A DNA stretch of 64,000 bases from Crambe crambe (GCA_963924555.1 OZ004586.1:7956501-8020500), one strand, 5' to 3'; shown: positions 14,401-23,682, numbered from the stretch's first letter. Notes: generated from the sequence alone by a model not told the origin. Numbers and translations are program-made.

Positions 14401-16034
14401 TTGTTCCTATCCTTATATTCGCATTCACGGGATAGTTTCGTTGAGATATATACATACCAAATCCTGCCATCATGGCTGAAGAAGATAGTGGAAACCTCTT
14501 TGGCTTAGTGTCCCGATAAAGATTCTCAAATTTTTTGTATTCCCCAATTGCACTTGTGAGATGAATATCTGACGTGTAACTTAGACTACACTTGAAAAGG
14601 TGTGAATGGTGTGGGCGTATCATAGCAGTGTCGATGTAGAATATTTGGATATTACTCAAAGCAGTATCATCACTCATGAAAATGTTACTTTGTCCGCACA
14701 TATTGACTCCCAATATACCGATATTTCCCTCACTAGCTGTTTCTGCTACAACATTATAAAGTGTGACATTATTACAACTATTGAATACCAACAGAGCTGA
14801 TACTGTATTTTCGAAGTAGAAGAACTGATTAGATTCATTAATGTACTTAATGACTTGTGAAGAGATGTTGTTGGAACACGATTTCGAAAAATAGACTGAC
14901 TTTATGGTGAGGTTAGTGACATTGAAGAACCCAAATCCCATTCCATGCTTGCAGCCAATATGAACATGTTCAACATCTTTAATCAGAGCCTGTGATGATG
15001 CGATGATCGAAATATCGGTAGTATTCTCAACCAGACAGAATTCCCTCTCATTTGTATCCCTACTGAGGGTCACCGTTCCTGTTAGTACTAGAGTGGTGTG
15101 AGGAAGTACAGTTCTATTATGAGAACACAGATGCTTTATAAGGATGGTTGCATTTTCCTGGCCGATATACACTGTTTCTGCTGAAGAAGTAGCTATTAAG
15201 CAAAGCAATAATGTTGCTACACAATACACAGGAATATCCATTTGCAGCTAACTCTAGAGCAACTGAACACTGCACTACTGAATTGCAGTTACAGCTCGAC
15301 TGGAGACTAACTCTAGAGCAATTAAATACTACACTATACCAAATACATAGCATATTTTATAATTGTGACCAAAAATAGAGCTGTGGTTACACATGACAGT
15401 TCCAGAGTTACCTTTTCTGCATCGCTATCACTATTTCTCATAACGCTACTCATCAGTTTAAAGGTCACCAAGAATTGTATACAACACAATATAATTACAA
15501 TGTGGTACAATATAATACAACAGAACATTGCCAACCACAACAACAATTTCTACAGCATGAAAATGTTTTTGTAATAAAAGGTACGAACCATTATAAATTA
15601 AAACCATGAAATCCATGATAATCTTACCCCGTACAAAATATCCCCTTATACAGTATTACATAACCTTGACCCTTTTCGAGACTTTTGTTTGATTATGCCA
15701 ACACTGTATTACCGACACTGTATTACCGACACTATATTACCAACACTGTATTACCAACACTGTATTACCAACACTACATATATACTAATTATAGCAAGGA
15801 GCAGGTCTACCTCAAGGGGGATTCCCTAATCAGAGGAACCTGCAAGCCCAAGGTGCCCGAGGAGGAGGAGCCCCCCTGGGGGAACAACAACAACAACAAC
15901 AACAACAAGGATTGCCCCAGAATGAACTCAGACGTCAACTTCGTCATTCCCCGAACAATCCATCTCCAGGTGTCCATAACCAACCTTCAAATGTCAATGA
16001 ACTTCAACAGCAACAAGGTCAACCTCTTGTCTGA
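8483..16034 (+). CDS. Type II membrane coiled-coil protein, GOLM1/CASC4-like
   Basis: Seven exons with consistent phases: 8483-8617, 8958-9083, 9208-9291, 10336-10369, 10636-10789, 11095-11179, 15795-16034. The protein is 285 residues. Residues 11-29 (NLVIGSVVVSLLFALLYFL) form one membrane span after a short basic N-terminus, so it is probably type II with the rest in the lumen. Residues about 35-205 are heptad-rich, Q/E/K-rich coiled coil with regular cysteines (LQECEDNK, LQTCEDQKDAC, ECKRKEATC). Exon 7 encodes a Q-rich tail ending GQPLV. A polyadenylation signal AATAAA lies at 16216-16221. The layout matches Golgi GOLM1/CASC4/GOLIM4 proteins, but the assignment rests on architecture only. 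Intron 6 (4.6 kb) holds an antisense gene. An alternative 3' end through 17003-17251 and 17537-17643 would give about 398 residues, close to human GOLM1. Confidence 0.7.
9766..9825 (+). repeat. 11-bp tandem repeat, about 5 copies
   Basis: Unit AGTGATACTAC repeated head to tail in intron 3 of the coiled-coil gene. Confidence 0.9.
10137..10246 (+). repeat. Duplicated block of about 53 bp containing GGGGAATTCCC
   Basis: Two adjacent copies of a block starting AAAGTACATGATCCAATGAG and ending in a C run then AAAGAGATCG. Each copy contains the palindrome-like GGGGAATTCCC (10161-10171 and 10213-10223), which fits the NF-kB site consensus. It lies in intron 3 of the coiled-coil gene. Confidence 0.85.
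11486..15241 (-). CDS. Large intronless membrane protein: secreted beta-helix-like N-terminus plus multi-span C-terminus
   Basis: Single open frame of 1251 residues. Residues 1-21 are a signal peptide (IPVYCVATLLLCLIATSSA). Residues about 25-750 are rich in Asn, Thr and Ile with many NxS/T sites and repeated short beta-strand-like phrases (NNVTLYNVV, NATISGTTYIA), as in right-handed parallel beta-helix ectodomains. A cysteine-rich segment at about 755-860 includes CPPGFAITHTGSCNC and GIVCGQCKEHYSAMFGSDAC. About 8-10 membrane spans follow (about 865-1205), with the loop KPYIDAYGGPFKEEMKFWFG between late spans, and a basic cytoplasmic tail. I associate this organisation with large lineage-specific families in sponges and some unicellular relatives. 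No function is known to me, and a receptor or channel-like role is a guess. It lies wholly inside an intron of the + strand coiled-coil gene. Absence of introns suggests origin by retrocopy or a typically intronless family. Confidence 0.9.
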   Translation of the reverse strand: MDIPVYCVATLLLCLIATSSAETVYIGQENATILIKHLCSHNRTVLPHTTLVLTGTVTLSRDTNEREFCLVENTTDISIIASSQALIKDVEHVHIGCKHGMGFGFFNVTNLTIKSVYFSKSCSNNISSQVIKYINESNQFFYFENTVSALLVFNSCNNVTLYNVVAETASEGNIGILGVNMCGQSNIFMSDDTALSNIQIFYIDTAMIRPHHSHLFKCSLSYTSDIHLTSAIGEYKKFENLYRDTKPKRFPLSSSAMMAGFGMYISQRNYPVNANIRIGTRLAPVEYLHPLRTLIFFMNSITNSHVRFQSFSNDICAGVLQQEFPQFISLKVLFYQTPSSSDKSSRIFSPLVIQNTSFIGRQFQNKNESVENALDIIKFPGALSYQVMIEDVSWCNAALPGIVDRKLMKSYLHALNYDQHGNGDLYLTIKNLLIQEFAHPYLQSYNNMISLVNVTNATISGTTYIAANLSAATVINAILTGLTITGNFTIIGGSAFRGGGIRLDSTSTLYLKEPLKAHFAIQENAIYAPIRAYGGTNKQTMSTVQIVPDKTYSLDNIMEIDIGLYFKIGIQNSFYAPQMNFYWGQLTNKFSFKRTTWDEKRNQYAYTTLYDAIINDIDYLDKYTSLYNGLCVKLQGEEWNCTYVDSLYKSRYSGSEVPCIHPYAGEMAVSLLNSYDRVYQVSRAFSYVYTDTKYYNKTSALDGYHATAEYKFYHFDNYTDDLYISISNPLVTYMESMPVLKVHMTTTCPPGFAITHTGSCNCIALLQTHNYRCDVDTKMLKSPPGYWTGYHHQDNRSTIISINAVCPPNYCNATPLSFVLDDSINDLLCINNRSGIVCGQCKEHYSAMFGSDACSSDCTNLYLLTLLAYAIAGPFLMLLLYAFQLTVATGTINGVVFYTNILGLSMDIITKDHHTPYLVFLRIVVSLFNLNLGFPLCFYKGMTTTARVGFHILFPVYLWSIVIGMVIISKYSIKVSNLISRSSVQVHATMLYLTFPSILEFGIDVLSFSTVSSTSYNISSDNPTSTYGLQSEKIVWYFNGTDYGYGLHGFYLFLAVIFVSLLFIYTALTTLSYYLLRFKLINKFKPYIDAYGGPFKEEMKFWFGIRLCIIIVIYLISRSSLKKDMLLMHLVIILIFVSFQFILRPFKKVAVAMIDTFLMLNYSLMIAIHYFSEQAPLQVYTVLLSVAIFILFLVAFLYPRFLSKLSLKTCKRWLRKQEKNNCDKSEEADTLLYNAAEYRNQHIQQRIRDTY
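15700..15776 (+). repeat. 14-bp tandem repeat, about 5 copies
   Basis: Unit TGTATTACCGACAC or TGTATTACCAACAC. It ends about 20 bp before the acceptor of coiled-coil gene exon 7. Confidence 0.85.
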
Positions 16035-16215
16035 ACAACACTAATTACAACCTCATGAATTCTTAATGGCTCTACTATTAACTGCTTTATCAATAGATTT
16101 GCTCGTTTTTAGGACATTTAAAAGATAATTTATATTATGATTATATTAATGTGATGGTGATAGTATTGTTAGCTTCTGGTGGACACATATTGGTGACTTT
16201 TTATACTTGTGATTC

Positions 16216-16221
16216 AATAAA
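16216..16221 (+). terminator. Polyadenylation signal AATAAA
   Basis: Canonical AATAAA 182 bp after the exon 7 stop codon, supporting a transcript end for the 285-residue form of the coiled-coil protein. Confidence 0.6.
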
Positions 16222-17002
16222 AGATTAGCGGTTTTGCCTTTCTTTCTGCAGGTAAGTGTGGAAAGAAGCAGAGGAGATAGTCACTGCAGTTCCTAACAAG
16301 TTGCAAGGCCCCTGGGGTATTTCTAAGTAGTCAAGGTTATGAGTTATAGGGTATCTAAGTACAAGTTGCAAGGCCCCTGGGTATCTAAGTAGTTTTGACA
16401 AGTTTGCTTGCAAGGCCCCTGGGGTATAAGTAGTCTTGGTTTAGAAAATTTGTCATGATAGCGTAAGCAATATTGCGTCTCCCAAAGTGGGGTGCTGGAG
16501 AACATTCCTTATTTGAAAATGTTCAAGGGAGGGGGGAAGGTGCACTTCCCTATGTGCAAAGAGAGGGGGAGGGTACACTCCCTATTTGGAAAATGTTCAG
16601 GGGGGTACATTTCCCTATTTGAAAAGAAATAAGGTTCAATGATGATAGGAGGTGGTGATTAGGTGGAAGGACGAAGTTTTCCACCAGCCATGAGACCATG
16701 GTATAGTCACTCCATACAGCCATATCTCTTGAAAGTCCTCTACTTATACATGCATCAAATTATTGAGCAAAAATTAAGCACAGCTTATCAGTACCCACAA
16801 AATTATAGGTAGGTGATCAATAGGATCCAAAGCGAGTGATACAACAACCTCCAAAAGAGGACAACTTCTCTACAAAGGACAAAAGGCTGGGTCCCAAGTG
16901 TGTTCATTATTAAAGGGGTTTCATTGTATGACCCCATAACATTGACATTTGGTTGCAGTGACTAGCTCCCTTGCATTATGGTTATTGTGTGTGTGAATTC
17001 AG

Positions 17003-17643
17003 AGCCTGATCCTCTGGGAGTCATGGCAGATAATGAACACGACACAAATGGTGTGCACAATATTCTATCCAAGTTGAATAAGAGCCATGAGAAGGGCAGG
17101 AGGGCAGGGCATGGTGCCGAGGATGCAGAAGAGGGGAGACACGAGGACGCGAGAGACAATGATGAACCAGAGGGGGAGGATCCCAAGCAGGTGGGCGTAC
17201 GAGAGGAACAGGAACAGATTCAGGACGCCATAAAGGCACTTGGTATCCATGGTAAGAACTCACGACAATACAATTTTATAGTAACATAGCCACCTACATA
17301 TATTTTACTCCACGCATTTATATTATGCTTGCTTGAGATAACACAGTCAAAGTTCTGCAGGATTCTTGAGTGGTGGCCGAAATGTTTTTTTCCATGCCCA
17401 CTTTATAAGACTATGTTCATTTAGGGGTTCCTCAGTCCTGCCAGTAGAGCCATGTATGGACTGTATTATGCCATGCCAATTAGCTGCTATTTGGCTTGGT
17501 GAAGATAAGTAATGATTATATTGAATATTTCTATAGCTGGTGATGATGAGGATGGGGAACACCCTGACAATCATCATCATGACGAGAACCTCCACAATTC
17601 AGTTTCTGAGAACGCTCCTAAAGGACATCACCCTGAAGTATGA
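17003..17643 (+). CDS. Acidic C-terminal exons, probably the alternative end of the coiled-coil gene
   Basis: Two exons with matching phases: 17003-17251 (after TTCAG, before GTAAGA) and 17537-17643 (after CTATAG, stop TGA). They encode an acidic, charged tail: PDPLGVMADNEHDTNGV, later EGEDPKQVGVREEQEQIQDA, then AGDDEDGEHPDNHHHDEN and the end KGHHPEV. The first exon needs a one-base carry-over. A weak donor at 16017/16018 in coiled-coil exon 7 would supply it and remove the exon 7 stop, giving about 398 residues in total. Alternatively this is a small gene of its own, starting at the ATG at 17023. Acidic lumenal tails are typical of GOLM1/GOLIM4 proteins, which favours the first reading. Confidence 0.5.
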
Positions 17644-17800
17644 TGTACATTATTGCTTTAACTCTAGCAAATTAAAATACACTTACCTCTCTTCAACTGC
17701 CTCTTTGGTACTTCCATGTCTTGCTTGTTAAATTTTGCATATACATAATGTACACACTTCATTATTAAATTTTGTGATATTAAAGTGAATTTTATACGTT

Positions 17801-17846
17801 CTGTGTATGTATGTATGTATGTATGTATGTATGTATGTATGTATGT
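17801..17846. repeat. (GTAT)n microsatellite
   Basis: About 11 GTAT units downstream of the terminal exon. A shorter GTAT tract follows the duplicated exon at about 18690. Confidence 0.9.
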
Positions 17847-17971
17847 ACATGTGATAAGTACATACATGTGGGCAATGGTCAATTTGCTATTAACTCATAA
17901 ATAATGCTTTATCAATAGACTCGCTGATTTTTTTTTAGGACTTCTTTTTTTTTATATTGTTACATTCTTGA

Positions 17972-18141
17972 TACAGCAGATTGCAGTGATCTTGCAATAC
18001 AAATCCAGAACAGCCAAAACCAAAAATTTACATAGCCTCCTTTCAAGTAGCCCAACTCCAAAGCCATTTGAAAGGAGACTATGTAAATTTTGGTTTTGCT
18101 GTTCTGAATTTCATGTTGCAAGATCACTGCAATCTGCTGTA
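17972..18141. repeat. Long near-perfect inverted repeat (foldback), arms about 78 bp
   Basis: The left arm starting TACAGCAGATTGCAGTGATC is matched by the reverse complement of the right arm ending AAGATCACTGCAATCTGCTG. Only a few mismatches separate the arms, and the loop is about 15 bp around CAACTCCAAAG. RNA from either strand would form a long hairpin. Most likely a foldback MITE. Confidence 0.9.
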
Positions 18142-18394
18142 CACTAGAAACAAGGGAATTAGTGAATGTGGTTCTAAATTTTGCACACCTCATATAAATT
18201 TCACACTATACTTTTGTATGTGATGGGTGCATGTTTAAATGAGCTGCATTGGGTGTAGCTATAATTATGAAGGCTTGCAAGAAATGACCATCATGCATCA
18301 GTAGAGAGCCATGCATTCACTTATGTATTATACTGTGCCAATTGTGGTCCCCCTCAAAAGCTGCCATTTGGCTTGTACACTAATGATTGCCATG

Positions 18395-18505
18395 TTTAGC
18401 TGGTGATGATGAGAATGGGCAACACCCTAATAATCATCATGACGAGAACCTTACAGGATTCACTTTCTGAGAACGCTTCTAAAAGACACCATCCTGGAGT
18501 AATGA
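18395..18505 (+). pseudogene. Duplicated copy of the acidic terminal exon
   Basis: The acceptor TTTAG followed by CTGGTGATGATGAGAATGGG copies the exon at 17537-17643. The reading frame gives AGDDENGQHPNNHHDENLTG and then stops early, before the part matching SVSENAPKG. Flanking sequence, including the GTAT tract, is also duplicated (about 17400-17870 against 18290-18710). It could act as an alternative last exon or be a decayed duplicate. Confidence 0.65.
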
Positions 18506-19220
18506 TCTAGCTAGCTAGATATGATTATTGCTTCAGCTCTAGCAATTAAAATACACTACCTCTTCAGTACTTCTATACAACTAAATATCTTGCTTGTTGA
18601 ATTGTGCATAATTATGTGTATGTTATATGATGTTCAAGTTGCTCGTGGTTACTACTGACTCTGGTATAGAGTTGAAATATTCTCTGTATGTATGTACGTA
18701 TGTATGTATTAAAGCACTAAAAAAAATAATAATTTTTTTGAACATTCCCATTTACTTTCGCTAGTGGAGATAAAAGTGCCAATATCTCCCCTTTGAATAG
18801 AGAGAGTGGGACCGGGCCTTTTTGGAACCTGAAAGAACTTATAAGTGAGGTTTACATGCAACAGTCTCTGATGTGGTGGATCTCGTATAATTCTATAGGT
18901 GCTTTGTAAATGGGCACATAGCTGTGTACTAAATTCAGAAGTGCTTTGATCTTAGAGTTCGGTTTCCCATCAGAGCTGCATCAGCCTAATTTTCCCATAC
19001 TGTAGGGGTCATCACTTGCATGTAAACTCCTTTGAATCAGCTATACAGCTCAGAGCTAGACATGGAAGGATTTTTATTTCGATAATTATTATATGAGGAG
19101 AAAAAAACTGTAAGATTTCACTTGCTATAGAACTAAAACTGCTAGAATAACACATTACGTATATTAAGTTTATTCAGTGCACCATTACATTCTTATAAGC
19201 CAGTCAGAAGTACAGACATG

Positions 19221-19544
19221 TTAGTTCTTGAAGATCTTGCCCATACCGGTGTTCATCATCTTCTGCTTCATGGCCAGTGATGCTATTCCAGCAGCACAGC
19301 CAAGCCTGGTTTTGATGTCTTTCCCCATTCCATCACATGGCCTTAACATGCACATTGCTTTCTTCATTTCCTGAGAAGAAGACCGAGGTGAAATGATGTT
19401 CCGAATGCCACGGCCTGCCATTCTGTAGATACTGAAGTAAGCGCTCCAGGGCGACATATCAGGACATTCTGCTTGAGCTTCTGCGCGGTAGTTTGAGCTT
19501 ACAACTAGAAGTATAAGAACCACAGCTATAGGGTAGATAGACAT
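19221..19544 (-). CDS. Small secreted protein, unknown family
   Basis: 107 residues, intronless. The signal peptide is clear (YPIAVVLILLVVSSNYRAEA, cleavage near residues 23-26). The mature part has four cysteines (ECPD, AMCML, RPCDG, LGCAAG), is basic and Met-rich near the C-terminus (MKQKMMNTGMGKIFKN), and has predicted helices. The gene has its own signals: TATATAA on the minus strand at 19608-19614, about 65 bp before the ATG, and AATAAA (minus) at 19169-19174 after the stop. I do not recognise the family. A secreted effector or antimicrobial-type peptide is possible, but there is no direct evidence. Confidence 0.75.
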   Translation of the reverse strand: MSIYPIAVVLILLVVSSNYRAEAQAECPDMSPWSAYFSIYRMAGRGIRNIISPRSSSQEMKKAMCMLRPCDGMGKDIKTRLGCAAGIASLAMKQKMMNTGMGKIFKN

Positions 19545-19607
19545 TCTTGCAACAAGTAGCTATATAGTAATGCACTACAATATTTTTCTTCTCCACCAGC
19601 TCTTGGT

Positions 19608-19614
19608 TATATAG
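19608..19614 (-). promoter_or_regulatory. TATA box of the small secreted protein gene
   Basis: TATATAA on the minus strand, upstream of the 19544 start codon. Confidence 0.55.
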
Positions 19615-20384
19615 AGGCTTGTCCTGGATGGTGGCTCGTCCTTATATAATTTAGCTACCAACGAAAAAAAACTAACTAACACTAACTGAGCATTCTTCAT
19701 GTTGTATTTTGAGCCAAAAGCTGCATTCGGCCAAAACTGGTCATTGTGGTAATTATGATTAATATACGCACTTGGAACACGCCCTTGGTAACTAAACACA
19801 GAGAGTTTGTATACATCAAAGTATATTCCATATCACATATCCTGTGTATAAATCTCATGCCCTATGCCATATGTTGACTTTAACAACTCACTGGCTCTCC
19901 CTTTAAGACATTGGACTAAAATTAAGTTTCTTGGCTCGTGCACAATTCACTTCATGTCTGCTGCTGTAAATGGTCTAATCTCATAATTGATTTGGCACCA
20001 TGCGTGCGGGAGACCCTCTGTGATCCTCCAGACTTCTGCTTGATATTTTCATTTGATACGTTGGTGCTTTCTGATTGGTCAGATCCATGTACAAGCTTAT
20101 TCAGTATAGCTACTTGTCTGTACACATGAGATGGCTAGTCTAAGGGAGTGGATCCAATCATGGTAACAAGTATTGGCTTTCTTATGAATGTGGTGGAACG
20201 CCTCAATTAATGTGCATGGACTCTCTTGAATGCATCTTCACTTGATACTGAGAACTGGACCAGGATGGGACATGAAAATGCTGCATTTGTTGTTTTACAA
20301 CATCTGCATGACTGGATGAGGCACACCCACAATCATTTAGACAAAACATTAATTTTGAGAAGTCAGGACATGACAATGTGATCT

Positions 20385-20532
20385 TGATAAGATTAGAGCG
20401 CGATTTTGGAAGAGAAAGTTAGCTTATAACTTCCTCAATTCTTCAAATTCAAAAACTAGCTGGTAGAATTGGTAATCAGCTCTCTGCTGATGTTTTAAAT
20501 GTGAAATATTTGGAGTACGTAAGTTAGAGCAG
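20385..20532 (-). mobile_element. Short non-autonomous MITE-like repeat, copy 3
   Basis: Inverted relative to copies 1 and 2. Recognisable by AATCAGCTCTCTGCTGATG and TTTTAAATGTGAAAT. More diverged than the other copies. Confidence 0.55.
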
Positions 20533-21399
20533 ATAGCTATAATCAGGACACTAAAAATAATTAGGACATCACTCTCTTATCCTGTAATAGGCACTTACAT
20601 GAAAACAATAGTGACTTATTCCCATCATTTAATTTGATTTTGGCTTTTGCCTCTAGTTTCTGAGTAGTTAGGCCATTGAAGTGAATGGCTGCATGGATGG
20701 ATGGATACAAAGTGCATGCATGAGTAGTGGTAACAGTGGTTCCTGAGACTCTACATCAAACCAGAAATTTCCACTTAGGTGTCACACTCATAATTATGCA
20801 TCAGAAGTAGCTACATCATTAAGGTTGACAGTGTATATATGTTTGAGAAATTGATTTTCTAACAAATTGGCTAGCTACCATGATCACATATGCATTCATG
20901 AAATAATTTACTTATGCAAGAATAACATGGCTAGTTGATAAAGTGTACATGTGTTAAGATAATTAAGCAACAGTCCCAGGACTTAATTGTCCTGTTTTTT
21001 TTAAATATTAAGCCATTTTCTCAGATATGATATTGTCCCAAACTTCTAGACTATCTCATACCAAATTTGGAGAGCTGATATACAAAGAAGTGGTCGTGTA
21101 TTGTTTGACTATTAGCTAGTAGCTAATCACAGTAGTGGTATACAGTGATGATGAGTCTTTCCAGTCAGGGTGTTAGCCTTGTGCCTGGACATAATATGGG
21201 CTATTGAACTGTTCTCATGCTATAATAACATCAGGTGGTTAATTTTCTCCGGAATTAGCCAAAAAGCTAACCACAGCAATGATAGTCAGTAATGATGAGT
21301 CTTCCGGTTAGGGGTGTTAGCCTTGTGGCCTGGACACAAGGCTCGTTGGGTCTAGAGCTCATAGACTGTGTGGCTGCATGGTGGGAGTTTAAATAAATG

Positions 21400-21468
21400 T
21401 ATAAAAACAACCCATTTTTAGATTATCTGAGTTGCAAGTTGGAACTCAAAAATGGGTTGTTTTTACAT
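21400..21468. repeat. Small inverted repeat, arms about 20 bp
   Basis: AAAAACAACCCATTTTTAGA (left) pairs with AAAAATGGGTTGTTTTTA (right) around a loop of about 26 bp. Confidence 0.8.
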
Positions 21469-21780
21469 ATTCATTTTTACATTGTATGCTTGCTCAAGAT
21501 ATATAGCTATTGCTAGATGATTCCATCACTGTCCACCAGTTACATGTCCACTGATAAGTCATATAATGAGACATTAATAAAGAATCTAGCTACTTAGACA
21601 GACAGAGGTAGCTATCTGTGCTTAATTTTGCCTTTGATTAACTGTTTCTTCTATCTTACCATAGACTAAGAAAAACTAAGCCAAAGCATACATGATACAT
21701 GTTTAATAAGGGCCTTTTCTAAATGAAATAGGCAAGTAGGGATGGCTGTGTGTAATGTTCAAAAAAAAAAGTTCTAGCTA

Positions 21781-21963
21781 CCCCTCCTAATTTCAATAAT
21801 GACACCCATTATTAACTACTCTATCCCTATTTCACTCCCCATAGAGCACTCATGGGGAGTGAAGTAGGGATTAGAGCAGTTAGATAATATGGGTGCTCTC
21901 ATGGGGAGTGAAGTAAATAGAGTAGTTGGGTATTATGGGTGTAGTTATTGAAATTAGGAGGGT
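21781..21963. repeat. Foldback element, arms about 60 bp
   Basis: The left arm CCCCTCCTAATTTCAATAAT through CACTCCCCAT is matched inversely by ATGGGGAGTGAAG through TATTGAAATTAGGAGG. The middle (21850-21896) carries a further copy of the right-arm motif. The preceding phrase AAGTAGGGATGG recurs near 62191, which suggests a dispersed family. Confidence 0.8.
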
Positions 21964-22179
21964 ATAGGTTCTCTTATTCATTACCCAGACTGACCCTGAT
22001 AGCTAGAAGATCTCAGACATTTGAGATCAGAGTTCAATGTATAGTTATTAATAGAAGTGGTCAACCCTAATAGGTACACTAGCCAGCTAGCTACATCTAA
22101 AACTCTATTCAGTACATTTAAGGGATTTTCAATAAGTTTAATAGTTCAATGGCCCAACTTATGTAAACACCCTGCCTGT

Positions 22180-22226
22180 AATTGGCACACAGCCATCATT
22201 ACTGTGTCTAGCACTACTTTATAAAA
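22180..22226 (+). promoter_or_regulatory. Conserved promoter of secreted tail-protein gene 1
   Basis: The box AATTGGCACACAGCCATCA (22180-22198, an inverted CCAAT motif inside) is followed 22 bp later by TATAAAA (22220-22226). The same pair, with small changes, precedes genes 2, 3 and 4 of the family. A shared 5' leader motif, TCATTTCATCAGTCA, lies at 22271-22285. Confidence 0.75.
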
Positions 22227-22323
22227 GACACCTTGCCATTTCCAAGTAGCTAGCTATGCTGTACAACTCATCATTTCATCAGTCAACTTCTTATTTTACA
22301 AGCAAGAGAATATAGTTACAACT

Positions 22324-22920
22324 ATGAATGCAGTATACTACAGTGTGGTGCTGATCGTGGTGCTGCTAGGGATCAATAATGAAGTGGGGACATCCCCTAA
22401 TAAAAGACTAATCAAAGAGAAAGACACTCTTATCAATACTGTCATTTCGTCCATTATCAAAGACGATTTACCATCGGAATTTGAAGAACTCCTTTCTACT
22501 GGTGAAGATGGTGAAGAAAATGCTCCTGAGTTACATATACGTGTCCGTCGCCGTCATCGCAGCAGAGGGCCAGGAAGATCCAAGTCCAGGTCCGACACCA
22601 GTAGTGGTGATGGGTCCCCCATGACAGGTTCAAGATCCAGGTCCAGGTCCGACACCAGTAGTGGTGATGGGCCCCCCATGACAGGTTCAAGATCCAGGTC
22701 CGACACCAGTAGTGGTGATGGGTCCCCCATGACAGGTTCAAGATCCAGGTCCAGGTCCGACACCAGTAGTGGTGATGGGTCCCCTATGACAGGTCCTCGG
22801 TCCAGGAGACGTCCTGGTCCTCGCCCTAGTCCCCGTCCCCTTCGTCCCCATCCCACTCGTCGTCCTCGTCATCCCCATCCCAGTCCTCGTTCCCGTTTTG
22901 GTCGCCGTTCTCGGGGCTAA
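22324..22920 (+). CDS. Secreted repeat-tail protein 1 (basic Arg/Ser and Arg/Pro tail)
   Basis: 198 residues, intronless. Residues 1-22 are a signal peptide (YYSVVLIVVLLGINNEVG). Residues 23-71 are a charged helical pro-region with FEELLSTGEDGEENAPEL. At residues 73-76 RVRR, followed by RHRSRGPGRS, is a good furin-type cleavage site. The tail has four near-identical units of SRSDTSSGDGSPMTG and then a Pro/Arg/His-rich end (RPGPRPSPRP, RRPRHPHPSP, RFGRRSRG). Genes 2 and 3 share the same plan and gene 5 is more distant. The family is unknown to me. A cationic secreted matrix, silica-associated or antimicrobial peptide precursor is possible, but this is inference only. Confidence 0.85.
   Translation: MNAVYYSVVLIVVLLGINNEVGTSPNKRLIKEKDTLINTVISSIIKDDLPSEFEELLSTGEDGEENAPELHIRVRRRHRSRGPGRSKSRSDTSSGDGSPMTGSRSRSRSDTSSGDGPPMTGSRSRSDTSSGDGSPMTGSRSRSRSDTSSGDGSPMTGPRSRRRPGPRPSPRPLRPHPTRRPRHPHPSPRSRFGRRSRG
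22576..22795 (+). repeat. In-frame tandem repeat of 57-63 bp in gene 1, four copies
   Basis: Units start near TCCGACACCAGTAGTGGTGA and end near CCCATGACAGGTTCAAGAT. Unit-length differences are multiples of 3 and keep the frame. Nucleotide identity between units is very high, as expected from recent slippage or unequal exchange. Confidence 0.85.
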
Positions 22921-23189
22921 ATTGCAACTTCAACCTGAATTCTTACTTTTGACTGTAAATAACAAACTCTCAGAACACATCATGCAGACACATTAAGCAT
23001 GTAGCTACGTACGTATATAGCTCACACAATAGCTAGTTACTGTGAGTATAGCTGCATTAAGGAATAATCCTCTGGTTATGTATAAGTTTTCATGTACGTA
23101 TGTCATGCATAATCCACAGGCTAAATTATTAGTGAACATGTAGTGGACAATGATGGAATCGTCTACGTAAGCTTATATACCTAAAGTCC

Positions 23190-23378
23190 CCTTGATCATT
23201 CACTATATCTGCTCTAACTTTCTCAATTCGTGACCAAATTTAACATTTAAAACACTAGCAGAGAGCTGATCACCCACTATGAGCTGGTGTTTTGTTGTTT
23301 TTTAATTTTGTGTTGTTGTTTTTTGTTTTTTGTTGTTGTTTTTTTGATTTAAGAATTATAATGAATGATCAAAGTATC
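23190..23378 (+). mobile_element. Short non-autonomous MITE-like repeat, copy 4
   Basis: Both ends are visible: CTTGATCATTCACTATA at the left and ATAATGAATGATCAAAG at the right, giving the terminal inverted repeat of the family. A TTG/TTTTG simple repeat has expanded in the middle. Confidence 0.75.
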
Positions 23379-23624
23379 AAATAGTTATGAAACAGTTAAG
23401 ATATTATGTAGCTAGCTATAATTATTATGGAATACTTCCTTGAAATTCACTATCCCCACATGAAAAGATGAAAAAGATTCCAAAGCTATGATTCCAAGCA
23501 TAATATCCCACTATTCCATGGCACATCCAGCTCCTTTAGCTACATATAGCAAGCATTATATGTAGCTATAATAAATCAGTTTGACTTCTTCATCATGTTC
23601 TCCACATGGCTGCCTAAAATTAAG

Positions 23625-23682
23625 CAGGGATGGAGACAGTTAAAAGCGGGGGGCTGGAGCCCCCCTGTTTTCTCCATCCCTG
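23625..23682. mobile_element. Tiny hAT-like MITE, 58 bp
   Basis: Ends CAGGGATGGAGA and TCTCCATCCCTG are perfect inverted repeats of 12 bp. CAGGG ends are typical of hAT elements. No clear 8-bp target duplication is visible. Confidence 0.55.

Larger units (their letters stand above)
19800..22170. other. Intergenic region with repeats
   Basis: No supported gene. It contains a MITE-family copy (20385-20532), two foldbacks (21400-21468, 21781-21963) and two related blocks ending near 21185 and 21370 that share the phrase GTGTTAGCCTTGTG with 29065-29090. Confidence 0.5.

Noticed and set aside
21265-21385. tRNA-derived SINE, suggested by GTTAGCCTTGTGGCC in three places
   Set aside because: No convincing B box or cloverleaf could be drawn, so it is left as an unclassified dispersed repeat.
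22496-22856. Antisense frames within tail-protein gene 1
   Set aside because: Shadows of a GC-rich in-frame repeat. The sense frame has a signal peptide and paralogues.
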